A stretch of DNA of 64,000 bases from positions 3,135,501 to 3,199,500 of the forward strand of contig NZ_CP069354.1 of NCBI RefSeq assembly GCF_016864375.1. The letters are read 5' to 3'. Shown here in pieces: positions 19,881-29,427 of this stretch (the stretch's first letter is position 1; every line of letters begins with the position of its first letter). The DNA comes from Microvirga sp. VF16 (GTDB taxonomy: Bacteria > Pseudomonadota > Alphaproteobacteria > Rhizobiales > Beijerinckiaceae). The translations under genes and the position numbers were made by a program. The notes under the pieces are model-generated. The model saw only the letters and a list, made by a program, of their open reading frames with translations. It was not told the DNA's origin and did not search any database.

Positions 19881-21695
19881 ATGGGCCGCTGGCTTATACG
19901 GAATCTGCTGCTTGCTGCTGCCTTTGCCTTGTCAGGCTCGGGCCTCGCCGCTGCCTCCGAGGTGGGGCCTCTGCGGCATGGCATCGCGATGCACGGGGAG
20001 CCTGCGCTCAAGCCGGGTTTCGAGCACCTGCCCTATGCCAATCCGCAGGCCCCGAAGGGCGGCCGAATCACGCTCGCCCTCCAGGGTACCTTCGACAGTC
20101 TCAACCCGCTGATCGTCCTGGGCGTCGCTCCAGACGTGGTGCCCCGCTACGTGCTCCAGAGCCTAATGATGCGCTCGACCGACGAGCCGTTCACGATCTA
20201 TGGCCTCGTTGCCCGTTCCGCCGAGATGCCGGACGACCGGAGCTTCATCACCTTCAACCTCGACCCCCGCGCCCGCTTTTCCGATGGCCATCCCCTAACG
20301 GCCGAGGATGTGCTCTTCTCGTTCGAGGCGCTGAAAAAGTACGGAAAGCCCTTCCACCGCTCGAGCTTCGGCCAGGTCAAGGCGGTCGAGATCCTGGACC
20401 CGCACCGTATCAGGTTCGATCTGTCCGGATCCAACGACCGGGAACTGCCATTGCTCATTGGCATGACAATGCCAATCTTTCCGGCCCATGCCACGAACCT
20501 GGAGACCTTCGACAAGACGTCTCTCACCCCGCCCATCGGCTCGGGCCCTTACGCCCTCACCGAGGTGAGGCCGGGTGAACGGGTTGTCTTGACCCGCCGC
20601 AAGGACTATTGGGGCAAGGAGCTGCCCATCACGCGCGGGCTCTATAATTTCGACGAGATCCGATACGATTTCTATCGCGATGCCAACAGCTTGTTCGAGG
20701 CTTTTAAGGCGGGACTTTACGATTTCAGGATCGAGGGCGATCCCGGCCAATGGACCACCGGTTACGACATTCCCGCCGTCCGTGAGGGCCGCATCGTCCG
20801 GGAGACGATGACGACCGGATTGCCCAAGGGCATGAACGGTTTCGTCTTCAACACCCGCAAGGCCCTGTTCACAGATGTCAGAGTGCGGGAAGCCCTCAGC
20901 TACCTGTTCGATTTCGACTGGGTGAACCGCAACCTCTATTTCGGCCAGCTCACCCGCTCCAACAGCTATTTCTCCGGCTCCGACCTCGCGTCCACGGGCA
21001 AGCCCGCAAACGAGCGGGAACGCTCCCTTCTGGCCGTCTCCCCCGGCACCATCCGCGAGGAAATCCTCGAAGGCCGGTGGGAGCCTCCCGCTAGCGACGG
21101 ATCGGGCCGGGACCGGGACATGGCGAGGCGCGCTCTTACCCTCCTGTCTGATGCGGGCTGGGTTCTCGAGAATGACGTTCTGCGCAAGAAGGGCTTCGGA
21201 GAGCCCTTCGCCTTCGAGATTCTGGTCAATTCCCGCTCGCAGGAGCGGTTGGCCCTCAACTTCTCGCAGTCTTTGAGCCGGATCGGCATTCAGGCCCGCG
21301 TGCGCCTCGTCGACGACGTGCAGTACTGGCGCCGTCTGGCGCGTTTCGACTTCGATATGGTGCAGTGGCTCTGGCCCGGGACACCCTCACCGGGCAACGA
21401 GCAGCGCAACCGTTGGGGCTCGGCTGCGGCGCAAAGGGGCGGGTCTCAGAACCACGCCGGGGTCGCCTCGCCTGCGGTAGACCGCCTCATCGATGCCTTG
21501 CTCCAAGCCAAGAGCCGCGAAGATTTCGTCTCGGCCGTTCACGCGCTCGACCGAGTCCTCCTGTCGGGATTCTATGTGGTCCCACTATTTTATCTGAAAG
21601 ATCAATGGCTTGCCTATAGCAACAACCTGAGAAGGCCGGAAAAGACGCCGCTGATGGGAACCAATATCGATACCTGGTGGCGCCAGCCGCATTGA
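19881..21695 (+). CDS. Extracellular solute-binding protein, family 5 (YejA-like)
   Basis: This is a periplasmic binding protein for oligopeptides or related compounds. From the ATG with GGGAG 4-5 nt upstream the product is 604 residues, with a signal peptide (about 1-24, ending AAASE). The family 5 features LKPGFEHLPYANPQAPKGG, YEMM-like IYGLVARSAEMPDD and GSGPYALTEVRPGERVVLTR follow. The HGIAMHGEP / YANPQAPKGG start is typical of the YejA / microcin C branch. No permease or ATPase gene adjoins it, so it is an orphan here. An upstream in-frame start at 19857 is less likely. Confidence 0.9.
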   Translation: MGRWLIRNLLLAAAFALSGSGLAAASEVGPLRHGIAMHGEPALKPGFEHLPYANPQAPKGGRITLALQGTFDSLNPLIVLGVAPDVVPRYVLQSLMMRSTDEPFTIYGLVARSAEMPDDRSFITFNLDPRARFSDGHPLTAEDVLFSFEALKKYGKPFHRSSFGQVKAVEILDPHRIRFDLSGSNDRELPLLIGMTMPIFPAHATNLETFDKTSLTPPIGSGPYALTEVRPGERVVLTRRKDYWGKELPITRGLYNFDEIRYDFYRDANSLFEAFKAGLYDFRIEGDPGQWTTGYDIPAVREGRIVRETMTTGLPKGMNGFVFNTRKALFTDVRVREALSYLFDFDWVNRNLYFGQLTRSNSYFSGSDLASTGKPANERERSLLAVSPGTIREEILEGRWEPPASDGSGRDRDMARRALTLLSDAGWVLENDVLRKKGFGEPFAFEILVNSRSQERLALNFSQSLSRIGIQARVRLVDDVQYWRRLARFDFDMVQWLWPGTPSPGNEQRNRWGSAAAQRGGSQNHAGVASPAVDRLIDALLQAKSREDFVSAVHALDRVLLSGFYVVPLFYLKDQWLAYSNNLRRPEKTPLMGTNIDTWWRQPH

Positions 21696-21824
21696 CCTTC
21701 GTTGGTATCGCATACCTCCTATTGTTGAGCTTCCATTCATGTAGACGGTGAAACTATTGCTCTGCTTCGACGTTAGGTGAGCACCTCCTGTCTCATCCGT
21801 CGCGTCCAACCGCAGGGTATCGTC

Positions 21825-22169
21825 ATGAACGCAATGCCGAAGGTCCTCGTCGTCGACAACGGCGACCGTGCTCCCGACAGCGCTCTGTCCGCGGAGCTGG
21901 CCGGCATGGGATATGCGAGCGTAACCACCCCCTTCGAGACCGCGGACGACGTTCTGGCCCTGATCCCATGCCCGGCTGCCATCGTGCTGCAGATGCCTCG
22001 CCGTGCCGGCTGGGCCGAGAGGCGGCGCTTCATGGAACTTGCCAACCGCCTGCGCAAGAACCTGGCCGAGAGCGGAACGCCCGTCATCGTGACGGGTGGC
22101 GTGGCCGGAGCCGCCACGATGCTCCAGAACCACCTCGGCATGCACGCCGTCGCGGCTCCGGATATCTAA
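21825..22169 (+). CDS. Degenerate receiver-like protein (unknown function)
   Basis: The 114-residue product folds by pattern like a response-regulator receiver: VLVVDNGD at strand 1, an AIVLQMP strand where the phospho-acceptor Asp would be (here Gln56), and PVIVTGG at strand 4. The acceptor Asp is missing, so phosphorylation is unlikely. I set the start at ATG 21825; a GTG at 21777 is possible. It converges with the serine hydrolase gene by 4 nt. No kinase or output domain is nearby. Assignment to the CheY-like fold is an inference. Confidence 0.55.
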   Translation: MNAMPKVLVVDNGDRAPDSALSAELAGMGYASVTTPFETADDVLALIPCPAAIVLQMPRRAGWAERRRFMELANRLRKNLAESGTPVIVTGGVAGAATMLQNHLGMHAVAAPDI

Positions 22170-23044
22170 CCCTTCAGAAGCGCGAAGGCCCCTTCTTCGG
22201 TCGGCGTCTGGTCTTCGCTCATCCTGAAGAAAGCCGCAGTCCGGTTCAAGCCCGGATCGAGATCCCGATAGACGGCAACCGTGCTCCCCGGCCCTCCTCC
22301 CGTATGCCCGGCGACCTTCAGACCGCCTGTCGTCTCTCCGGTCATGACGCCCAGTCCATAGCCAGGGATCGCCCAAGGCCGCCTGGGAACCGGACCCGGC
22401 AGGACGAAAGGCATCAGCATGTCCCGTCGTAGCTCAGGCGACAGCAGATCGCCCCTCATCAGCCGGTCGAGCAGCAGTGCCGCGTCCTCGACACTTCCCA
22501 CCAGCAAACCGTGATAGACCCAGCCCGGGTGATAGTCGTGGGCATTGCCCATGGCGACGTGGTCAAGATCCGCCCTCTCCCGCGCGATGCGGGCAGTTTC
22601 GATGCCGAGCGGCTTTAGAACGCGGCGCTGCAAGGCGGCGTCGAGATCTTCCCCGGTCAGGGTCTCGATCAACTGCCCGACAAGCAGATAGCCGATATTG
22701 GAATAGTCCCATCCCTTGCCTACGAGATAGCGGAGCCGATCTGCATCGAGCCGTTCGAGAAGTTCTCGCACGGGCCAGGGATCGTCGTTCCGCTCGACAG
22801 CTTCGTGATAGGCACTCAGCCCACCGTAATTCACCAGACCGGACCGGTGCTGCAGCAAGTGGCGCAAACTATAGGGCTTGTCCCGGAGTGGTTCGTCCAG
22901 GGTAACAAGTCCGTCCCGCACGAGCACCAGAGCGGCCGCAGCGAGAACCGTCTTCGTGAAACTCCACCAGGGCACGATCCGATGGGCGTCATGGGATTTC
23001 ACCACGCGCCCATTCTCGATCAGCGCCCAGGCTTCGATCATCAA
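22166..23044 (-). CDS. Serine hydrolase, beta-lactamase family (class C-like)
   Basis: The 292-residue protein has the SxxK motif SFTK (Ser28-Lys31), the YxN motif YSN (114-116), and HTGGGPG as the third box. It therefore belongs to the beta-lactamase / D-alanyl-D-alanine carboxypeptidase / esterase superfamily. There is no signal peptide at the chosen start, so it is probably cytoplasmic, unlike true beta-lactamases. The ATG overlaps the mfd stop by 4 nt, so it is translated with mfd. Substrate is unknown. Confidence 0.88.
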   Translation of the reverse strand: MMIEAWALIENGRVVKSHDAHRIVPWWSFTKTVLAAAALVLVRDGLVTLDEPLRDKPYSLRHLLQHRSGLVNYGGLSAYHEAVERNDDPWPVRELLERLDADRLRYLVGKGWDYSNIGYLLVGQLIETLTGEDLDAALQRRVLKPLGIETARIARERADLDHVAMGNAHDYHPGWVYHGLLVGSVEDAALLLDRLMRGDLLSPELRRDMLMPFVLPGPVPRRPWAIPGYGLGVMTGETTGGLKVAGHTGGGPGSTVAVYRDLDPGLNRTAAFFRMSEDQTPTEEGAFALLKG

Positions 23045-26000
23045 GCGGCCTTCTTCTCCGCGATGCGCACGAGGCTGCGCAGGATCGTGGTCGAGGCCTT
23101 GAGGCGTTCGTCAGGTGTTTCGACATCCCGGACGAAGACGATCTTCATGTCGGGACGGACCTTCGCGAAGGACGCCTGCTCGGTGACATAGGAGATGAGG
23201 CCGGTCGGATTGGCGAAGGAATTGTCGCGGAACGAGATGATGATGCCCTTCGGGCCGCCATCGACCTTTTCCACATTGGCGCGGCGGCAGAGCACCTTGA
23301 TCGCCATGATCTTGAGAAGCTGATCGACCTCGGACGGCACCGGCCCGAAACGGTCCACAAGTTCGGCACGAAACGCATCGATCTCCTGGTCGGTCTCGAA
23401 GGTCGAGAGGCGGCGATAGAGTCCGAGCCGCAATTGCAGATCCGCGATGTAGCTCTCCGGGATCATCACCGGCGCGCCGACCGCAATCGTGGGTGACCAT
23501 TGATCCTCCGCCGGCTCCTCGATGCCGGCCTTGAGCTGCGCCACCGCCTCTTCCAGCATCTGCTGGTAAAGCTCGTAACCGACTTCCTTGATGTGGCCGG
23601 ACTGCTCCTCGCCCAAAAGGTTGCCCGCGCCGCGGATGTCGAGATCGTGCGAGGCGAGCTGGAAGCCGGCGCCGAGCGTGTCGAGCGTCTGCAGCACCTT
23701 CAGGCGCCGCTCGGCCTGAACCGTCAGCGACTTGTTGGCCGGCACCGAAAACAGGGCATAGGCGCGGGTCTTGGAGCGTCCGACGCGGCCGCGCAGCTGA
23801 TAGAGCTGAGACAGGCCGAACATGTCCGCGCGGTGGACAATGAGCGTGTTGGCGGTCGGGATGTCGAGGCCCGATTCCACGATCGTGGTGGAGAGCAGGA
23901 TGTCGTACTTGCCCTCGTAGAAGGCGGTCATGACATCTTCCAACTGGCCCGCCGCCATCTGGCCGTGCGCCACCGCCACCTTCGCTTCCGGTACCTCCTT
24001 GTCGAGGAAGGCCTTTACGTCGCCGAGATCGTCGAGACGCGGCACTACGTAGAAGGCTTGGCCCCCACGGTAGCGCTCGCGCAGCAACGCCTCGCGGACG
24101 AGGAGCGGATCGAAGGGCGTGATGAAGGTGCGCACCGCCAGGCGGTCCACGGGCGGCGTCGTGATCAGCGACAGCTCGCGCACGCCCGTGAGCGCCAGTT
24201 GCAGGGTACGCGGAATGGGCGTTGCCGACAGGGTCAGCACGTGCACCTCGGCGCGGAGTTCCTTCAGACGCTCCTTGTGGGAAACGCCGAAATGCTGCTC
24301 CTCATCGACGATGATGAGGCCGAGATCCTTGAACTTGATCGTCTTACCGAGCAGCGCGTGGGTGCCGATGACGATGTCGACCGACCCGTCGGCCAGCCCT
24401 TCCTTTGTCTTCTTCATCTCGGCGGCCGGCACGAAGCGGGAGGCCTGCGCCACGTTGAGCGGCAGGCCACGGAAACGGTCGCAGAAGGTGCGATAATGCT
24501 GGCGGGCGAGCAGCGTCGTCGGTACCACCACCGCCACCTGCTTGCCGCCCATGGCCGCGACGAAGGCGGCGCGCAGCGCCACTTCCGTCTTGCCGAAGCC
24601 GACGTCACCGCAGACGAGGCGGTCCATCGGACGGCCCGAGGCCATGTCGTCGAGCACGGCCTCGATGGCGTTGAGCTGGTCCTCGGTCTCGTCATAGGGG
24701 AAGCGCGCCGCGAACTCGTCGTAGAGCCCTTCCGGCGGCGTCAGGCGCGGAGCTTCCTTGAGGATGCGGGCGGCCGCGATCTTCATGAGCGCGCCCGCCA
24801 TCTCGCGGATGCGCTGCTTCATGCGCGCCTTGCGCGCCTGCCAGGCTCCGCCGCCGAGTTTGTCGAGTTGGACTTCCGTTTCTTCGGACCCATAGCGGGT
24901 CAGAAGCTCGATGTTCTCGACCGGCAGGAACAGGCGGTCGCCTCCGGCATAATGCAGCTCGAGGCAGTCATGCGGAGCACCCGCGGCCTCGATGGTCTTC
25001 AGGCCCTCGAAGCGGCCGATGCCGTGATCCACGTGCACCACGAGATCGCCCGGCGTGAGCGCCGCGACTTCGGTCAGGAAATCCTGCGGCCGCTTGGATT
25101 TGCGCTTCTGGCGCACCAGACGGTCGCCGAGGATGTCCTGCTCGCTGATGACAGCGAGATCCGCCGTCTCGAAGCCGGATTCCAGCGGCCAGATGCCGAC
25201 AGGGATTTCGTTGCGTGGATAGGCCATCGCGTCGGAGAAGCGGACGATAGGCTTCGTCTGGCGCAGGTCGTGATCCTGCAATACGTGGCAGAGGCGCTCA
25301 CGCGAGCCCTCGGTCCAGGCACCGAGCATGACGCGCTTCTTGGCGCCCTGCAGATCGCGGATGTGCCGGACCACCGCCTCGAAAACATTGGCGCTCTCGT
25401 CCGCACGTTCGGCGATGAAGTTGCGACCTTGGCGCGCCTCGCAATCGATGACAAGCTTTCCGGGCGATTCCGGGATCGCGAAGGGCGTGAGCCGCGCAAG
25501 AGGAAGTTTCGCGGTGCGTTCCGACCATTCCTCGGGCTTGAAGTACAAGGCATCCGACGGCAGCGGACGATAGGGCGCAACGCCGGGCTGGCTCTGCCCC
25601 ATCGTTTCACGACGGGCATCGTAATAATCCTTCACCTGGGCGAGGCGCTCGGCGGCCGCATCGTCGGCCAGCGCATCGAACACCACCGGAATGCCAGGCA
25701 GGTAATCGAACAGCGTGTCGAGATGGTCGTGGAAGAGCGGCATCCAGTGCTCGAGGCCGGGATAGCGCCGCCCCTCGCTGATCGCCTCGTAGAGCCGGTC
25801 GTCGCGGGTCGGTGCGCCGAAGGCCGCCACATAGGCCTGCCGGAAGCGCTTGATGCTCTCGGTGGTGAGCTGCACCTCGCTCATGGGCACGAGATCGAGG
25901 GAGCGCAGGGTGCCGACCGTGCGCTGGGTCTCCGGATCGAAGGCGCGGATCGATTCCAGCGCGTCGCCGAAGAAGTCGAGGCGGACCGGGTTGGGCAGGC

Positions 26001-26562
26001 CTGCCGGGAAGAGATCGATGATGCCGCCGCGAACCGCGTACTCGCCCGTGTCGCGCACGGTACCGGTGCGCAGGAAGCCGTTGCTCTCCAGCCAATTGAT
26101 CAGCTGCGTCGTGTCGACCACGTTGCCGGGGGCGGCCGAGAAAGTCTCCGCGGCGATGCGGGCCTTCGGAGGAACACGCTGAACCAGGGCATTCACCGTG
26201 GTCGAGAGGATGCGCGGCTTGTCCTCGGAGGTCTTGGAACGGGCAAGCCGCGCCAGCGTGGTCATCCGCTGCGCCGTGATGGCGCTATTGGGCGACACGC
26301 GATCATAGGGCTGGCAGTCCCAGGCCGGGAAGGTCAGGATCTCGATCTCGGGCGCGATGAAGGCGAGGCTGTTAGCGAAATTCTGCTGCCGCTGCCCGTC
26401 TCGGGCCACATGGACCAGAACCGCTGGTCCCTCCACCTGCCCCGACAGACCGCGCGCAAGATCGGCGACGGCAAGCGCGTCGAAGCCGTCCGGCACGCTG
26501 GATAGCGTCAGGCTTTGGCCCTTCTTCAGGACATCGAGAGCACGGGTCAGGGCTGGCTTCAT
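23041..26562 (-). CDS. mfd: Transcription-repair coupling factor Mfd
   Basis: Mfd releases RNA polymerase stalled at DNA lesions and recruits UvrA. The 1173-residue protein has the UvrB-like N-terminal module, the RNA polymerase interaction domain (PGDLVVHVDHGIGRFEGLK), a superfamily 2 motor with Walker A GDVGFGKTEVAL around residue 648, the DEEQ box and LSATPIPRTLQLAL, and the C-terminal UvrA-interaction domain. Length is typical. A small hydrolase gene is coupled to its stop. SdhE and RecG lie next to it, an arrangement seen across alphaproteobacteria. Confidence 0.98.
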   Translation of the reverse strand: MKPALTRALDVLKKGQSLTLSSVPDGFDALAVADLARGLSGQVEGPAVLVHVARDGQRQQNFANSLAFIAPEIEILTFPAWDCQPYDRVSPNSAITAQRMTTLARLARSKTSEDKPRILSTTVNALVQRVPPKARIAAETFSAAPGNVVDTTQLINWLESNGFLRTGTVRDTGEYAVRGGIIDLFPAGLPNPVRLDFFGDALESIRAFDPETQRTVGTLRSLDLVPMSEVQLTTESIKRFRQAYVAAFGAPTRDDRLYEAISEGRRYPGLEHWMPLFHDHLDTLFDYLPGIPVVFDALADDAAAERLAQVKDYYDARRETMGQSQPGVAPYRPLPSDALYFKPEEWSERTAKLPLARLTPFAIPESPGKLVIDCEARQGRNFIAERADESANVFEAVVRHIRDLQGAKKRVMLGAWTEGSRERLCHVLQDHDLRQTKPIVRFSDAMAYPRNEIPVGIWPLESGFETADLAVISEQDILGDRLVRQKRKSKRPQDFLTEVAALTPGDLVVHVDHGIGRFEGLKTIEAAGAPHDCLELHYAGGDRLFLPVENIELLTRYGSEETEVQLDKLGGGAWQARKARMKQRIREMAGALMKIAAARILKEAPRLTPPEGLYDEFAARFPYDETEDQLNAIEAVLDDMASGRPMDRLVCGDVGFGKTEVALRAAFVAAMGGKQVAVVVPTTLLARQHYRTFCDRFRGLPLNVAQASRFVPAAEMKKTKEGLADGSVDIVIGTHALLGKTIKFKDLGLIIVDEEQHFGVSHKERLKELRAEVHVLTLSATPIPRTLQLALTGVRELSLITTPPVDRLAVRTFITPFDPLLVREALLRERYRGGQAFYVVPRLDDLGDVKAFLDKEVPEAKVAVAHGQMAAGQLEDVMTAFYEGKYDILLSTTIVESGLDIPTANTLIVHRADMFGLSQLYQLRGRVGRSKTRAYALFSVPANKSLTVQAERRLKVLQTLDTLGAGFQLASHDLDIRGAGNLLGEEQSGHIKEVGYELYQQMLEEAVAQLKAGIEEPAEDQWSPTIAVGAPVMIPESYIADLQLRLGLYRRLSTFETDQEIDAFRAELVDRFGPVPSEVDQLLKIMAIKVLCRRANVEKVDGGPKGIIISFRDNSFANPTGLISYVTEQASFAKVRPDMKIVFVRDVETPDERLKASTTILRSLVRIAEKKAA

Positions 26563-26716
26563 GGCAGGTTGTCAGATCATAGATAGGAAGAACGCGGGCT
26601 GGTCGGCCCAGTTCGTTGGATAACAGAAAAGAGGGATGGTGTAGTCCGATGCAGGACCGCGTGTCATCCCCGGTTGAAATGGCTTGTCTCCCCTTAGGGA
26701 GACGCCCTTCCACGTC

Positions 26717-26739
26717 ATCACCGGCCTTGTGCCGGTGAT
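26717..26739. repeat. Palindromic intergenic element (REP-like)
   Basis: A perfect 9-bp inverted repeat ATCACCGGC / GCCGGTGAT with a 5-nt loop (CTTGT). With the element at 26777 it forms a pair in the sdhE-mfd gap, a pattern typical of interspersed repeats in this group. Confidence 0.7.
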
Positions 26740-26776
26740 CCCAATTGTGTGAGGCGCCTCGCTTCTTCGCATCGGG

Positions 26777-26799
26777 ATGGCCGGGACAAGCCCGGCCAT
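26777..26799. repeat. Second palindromic intergenic element
   Basis: A perfect 9-bp inverted repeat ATGGCCGGG / CCCGGCCAT with a 5-nt loop (ACAAG), 38 nt right of the first element. It could also act as a hairpin past the sdhE stop on the minus strand, but no T tract follows. Confidence 0.7.
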
Positions 26800-26833
26800 G
26801 ACGAGAAGCAACAGCGGCTCACACCTCTTTCTC

Positions 26834-27130
26834 TCAGCTATGGATCGGCGACGTATGCGTGTGGAACGCCTTCAGCCTATTGAACAGGGGTGTGTCGTAA
26901 TTGGAGGGCGTTTGGATCTCGCCGGTGATCCAGCCGAGCAGGTCGCGGTCGGTCACCTCGATCAGGCGCTCGAATTCGGCCAGATCCTCTTCGGAGAGCT
27001 CGCCGATTTCCGCATCCGCGAAGCGGCCCATGATCAGGTCCATCTCCCGCATGCCCCGATGCCAGGAGCGATACAGGATCTGCCTGCGACGGGTGTCGAG
27101 GCCGGCGCTGCTGCGTGTGGTTCCGCTCAT
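26834..27130 (-). CDS. sdhE: Succinate dehydrogenase assembly factor 2 (SdhE)
   Basis: SdhE promotes covalent FAD attachment to the SdhA subunit of succinate dehydrogenase. From the ATG with GGAG upstream the product is 98 residues, containing RRRQILYRSWHRGMREMD with the family's RGxxE motif, and the acidic helix ELSEEDLAEFERLI. A longer in-frame version starting at 27235 adds 35 residues without homologous character. It lies between recG and mfd, as in other alphaproteobacteria. Confidence 0.93.
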   Translation of the reverse strand: MSGTTRSSAGLDTRRRQILYRSWHRGMREMDLIMGRFADAEIGELSEEDLAEFERLIEVTDRDLLGWITGEIQTPSNYDTPLFNRLKAFHTHTSPIHS

Positions 27131-27309
27131 GGCATTGCTCCGATCAGTGAAAGATGACGTCGCCTCCGGGCGGCCCTGCGGGTCCACACTCAACGGCGCG
27201 CCGCTTGAAGGATTGAACATCGGAATCGATCCCAAACGTGCATTCCACTTTCGGGTCCCATGCTCTAGCCGCTATATAACCATCTCCCTCACCGTTGCCA
27301 CCCATTTGA

Positions 27310-29427
27310 ATGTCATTGCGTCCTTCCATTCTCGATCCACTGTTTGCTCCGGCCAACACCCTGCCCGGCGTCGGACCGAAGATTACCCCATTGCTCGACC
27401 GCCTCCTCGGCGAGCCGGGCAAGCCTACGCGCGTCATGGATCTGCTGTTCCACGTGCCGACCAGCGGGATCTCGCGCGAGATGAAGGGATCGGTGGCGGA
27501 CGCTCCCGTCGGAGAGCCGGTGACGCTGTCCGTGACCGTCGTCGCTCACCGCGCCCCACCGCCCGGCCGCCGCGCACCCTACCGGATCCTCGTGGAGGAT
27601 GAGACCGGGGACGTGACGCTGATCTTCTTCAACGGCCAGAAGGCCCGCCTGGAAAAGATCCTGCCCGTAGGCGAGCGTCGCTACATCTCCGGCAAGATCG
27701 AGCTATGGGACGGCAGGCGCCAGATGGTCCATCCGGACCGGATTTTGGACGACCGAGGCATCGAGAACCTACCGGCCGTGGAGGCCGTCTATGGCCTGAC
27801 CGAGGGCCTGTCTTCGCGCATGGTGGGCAAGTACATCGGTACTGCTCTCGAAAAGGTCCCTCAGCTGCCGGAATGGCAGGATCCGGCTTGGCTCGACCGG
27901 AACGCTCTGCCCGATTTCCGGCAGGCGCTTTTTACTCTCCACAGGCCGGACACCGCTTCCCAGCTGTCCGAGGAGGCGCTCGCCAAATCCGCCCCGCGCC
28001 GCCGTCTTGCCTATGACGAGTTGCTGGCCTCCCAGCTGGCGCTGGCTCTGGTTCGAAGCCGCATGCGCCGGCTGCCCGGCCGGGTCAATGCCGGAGACGG
28101 GCATCTGGTCGAGCGCCTAAAAACCGCCCTGCCCTTTGGGCTCACCGGCTCGCAGGCCCGGGCCATCGAGGATATCCGCAACGACCTCACCTCCGACAAG
28201 AAGATGCTGCGCCTGCTCCAGGGCGATGTCGGCTCGGGCAAGACCGTCGTCGGCCTGCTCACCATGGCGAGCGCCATCGAGGCGGGACGCCAGGCAGCCA
28301 TGATGGCCCCGACCGAAATCCTCGCTCGCCAGCATTACGAGCGCCTTGCGCCGATGGCCGAACAGGCGGGGCTCACCATCGCGCTGCTCACCGGGCGCGA
28401 GAAAGGCGTGGCACGCAGGAATATTCTTGCCGGGCTTGCCGAAGGCAGCATCCAGATCGCGGTCGGAACCCATGCCCTGTTCCAGGAAGGTGTCGCGTTC
28501 CAGGATCTCGGCGTCGCTGTGGTGGACGAACAGCATCGCTTCGGCGTGCACCAGCGTCTGGCGCTTGGCTCCAAGGGCGAGGCCGTCGACATCCTCGTCA
28601 TGACCGCCACCCCGATCCCGCGCACCCTGGCCCTGACCTATTTCGGCGACATGGACGTGTCCGTGCTGAGCGAGAAACCGGCCGGGCGCAAACCCATTGG
28701 TACGAAGCTCATTGCCATCGAGCGGCTCGACGAGGTCGTCGGCGGCATCGGGCGCGCCATCGCCAACGGGGATCAGGTCTATTGGGTCTGCCCGCTCGTG
28801 GGCGAGTCGGAATCCATCGATCTCGCCGCCGCCGAAGAGCGCTTCGAAATGCTCAAAAGCTTCTTCGGCGATCAGGTCGGCCTCGTTCACGGCAAGATGG
28901 CCGGCAAGGACAAGGACGCCGCCATGGAGCGGTTCTCCGGCGGCGAGACCAAGATCCTGGTCTCCACCACCGTGATCGAGGTCGGTGTCGATGTGCCGAA
29001 CGCCACGATCATGGTCATCGAACACGCCGAGCGCTTCGGCCTCGCGCAGCTCCATCAGCTGCGCGGACGCATCGGCCGGGGCTCGAAATCCTCGACCTGC
29101 CTGCTGGTCTACAAGGGTCCGTTGGGCCAGGTCGCGCAAGCGCGCCTCGAAATGATGCGCCAGACCGAAGACGGCTTCCGCATCGCCGAGGAGGACCTGC
29201 GTCTGCGCGGCGAAGGTGAGGTGCTGGGAACCCGCCAGTCCGGTACGCCCGGCTTCAAGCTCGCCCGTCTCGAGGTGGATGGCGACCTCCTCGGCGCGGC
29301 GAGAGACGACGCGCGCCTGATCGTAGACCGCGACCCAGATCTCGTCAGCGAACGCGGGCAGGCGCTGAGGGTGCTGCTTTACCTGTTCGAGCGGGACTCG
29401 GCGATCCGGCTGCTCAGGGCCGGCTGA
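27310..29427 (+). CDS. recG: ATP-dependent DNA helicase RecG
   Basis: RecG remodels stalled forks and branched DNA. The 705-residue protein has the N-terminal wedge / OB-fold region (LPGVGPKITPLLDRLL; later VEDETGDVTLIFFNGQ), Walker A LLQGDVGSGKTVVGLL at about 302, the DEQH box VVDEQHRFGVHQR, ATPIPRTLALTYFGDMDVS, and the C-terminal QLRGRIGRGSKSS motif. Length is normal. Its last 49 nt overlap the 3' end of the convergent GNAT gene. Confidence 0.98.
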   Translation: MSLRPSILDPLFAPANTLPGVGPKITPLLDRLLGEPGKPTRVMDLLFHVPTSGISREMKGSVADAPVGEPVTLSVTVVAHRAPPPGRRAPYRILVEDETGDVTLIFFNGQKARLEKILPVGERRYISGKIELWDGRRQMVHPDRILDDRGIENLPAVEAVYGLTEGLSSRMVGKYIGTALEKVPQLPEWQDPAWLDRNALPDFRQALFTLHRPDTASQLSEEALAKSAPRRRLAYDELLASQLALALVRSRMRRLPGRVNAGDGHLVERLKTALPFGLTGSQARAIEDIRNDLTSDKKMLRLLQGDVGSGKTVVGLLTMASAIEAGRQAAMMAPTEILARQHYERLAPMAEQAGLTIALLTGREKGVARRNILAGLAEGSIQIAVGTHALFQEGVAFQDLGVAVVDEQHRFGVHQRLALGSKGEAVDILVMTATPIPRTLALTYFGDMDVSVLSEKPAGRKPIGTKLIAIERLDEVVGGIGRAIANGDQVYWVCPLVGESESIDLAAAEERFEMLKSFFGDQVGLVHGKMAGKDKDAAMERFSGGETKILVSTTVIEVGVDVPNATIMVIEHAERFGLAQLHQLRGRIGRGSKSSTCLLVYKGPLGQVAQARLEMMRQTEDGFRIAEEDLRLRGEGEVLGTRQSGTPGFKLARLEVDGDLLGAARDDARLIVDRDPDLVSERGQALRVLLYLFERDSAIRLLRAG

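Noticed and set aside
23500-26505. A 1001-codon open frame on the plus strand
   Set aside because: It is antisense to mfd and shows the same Arg/His/Leu-rich composition without motifs.
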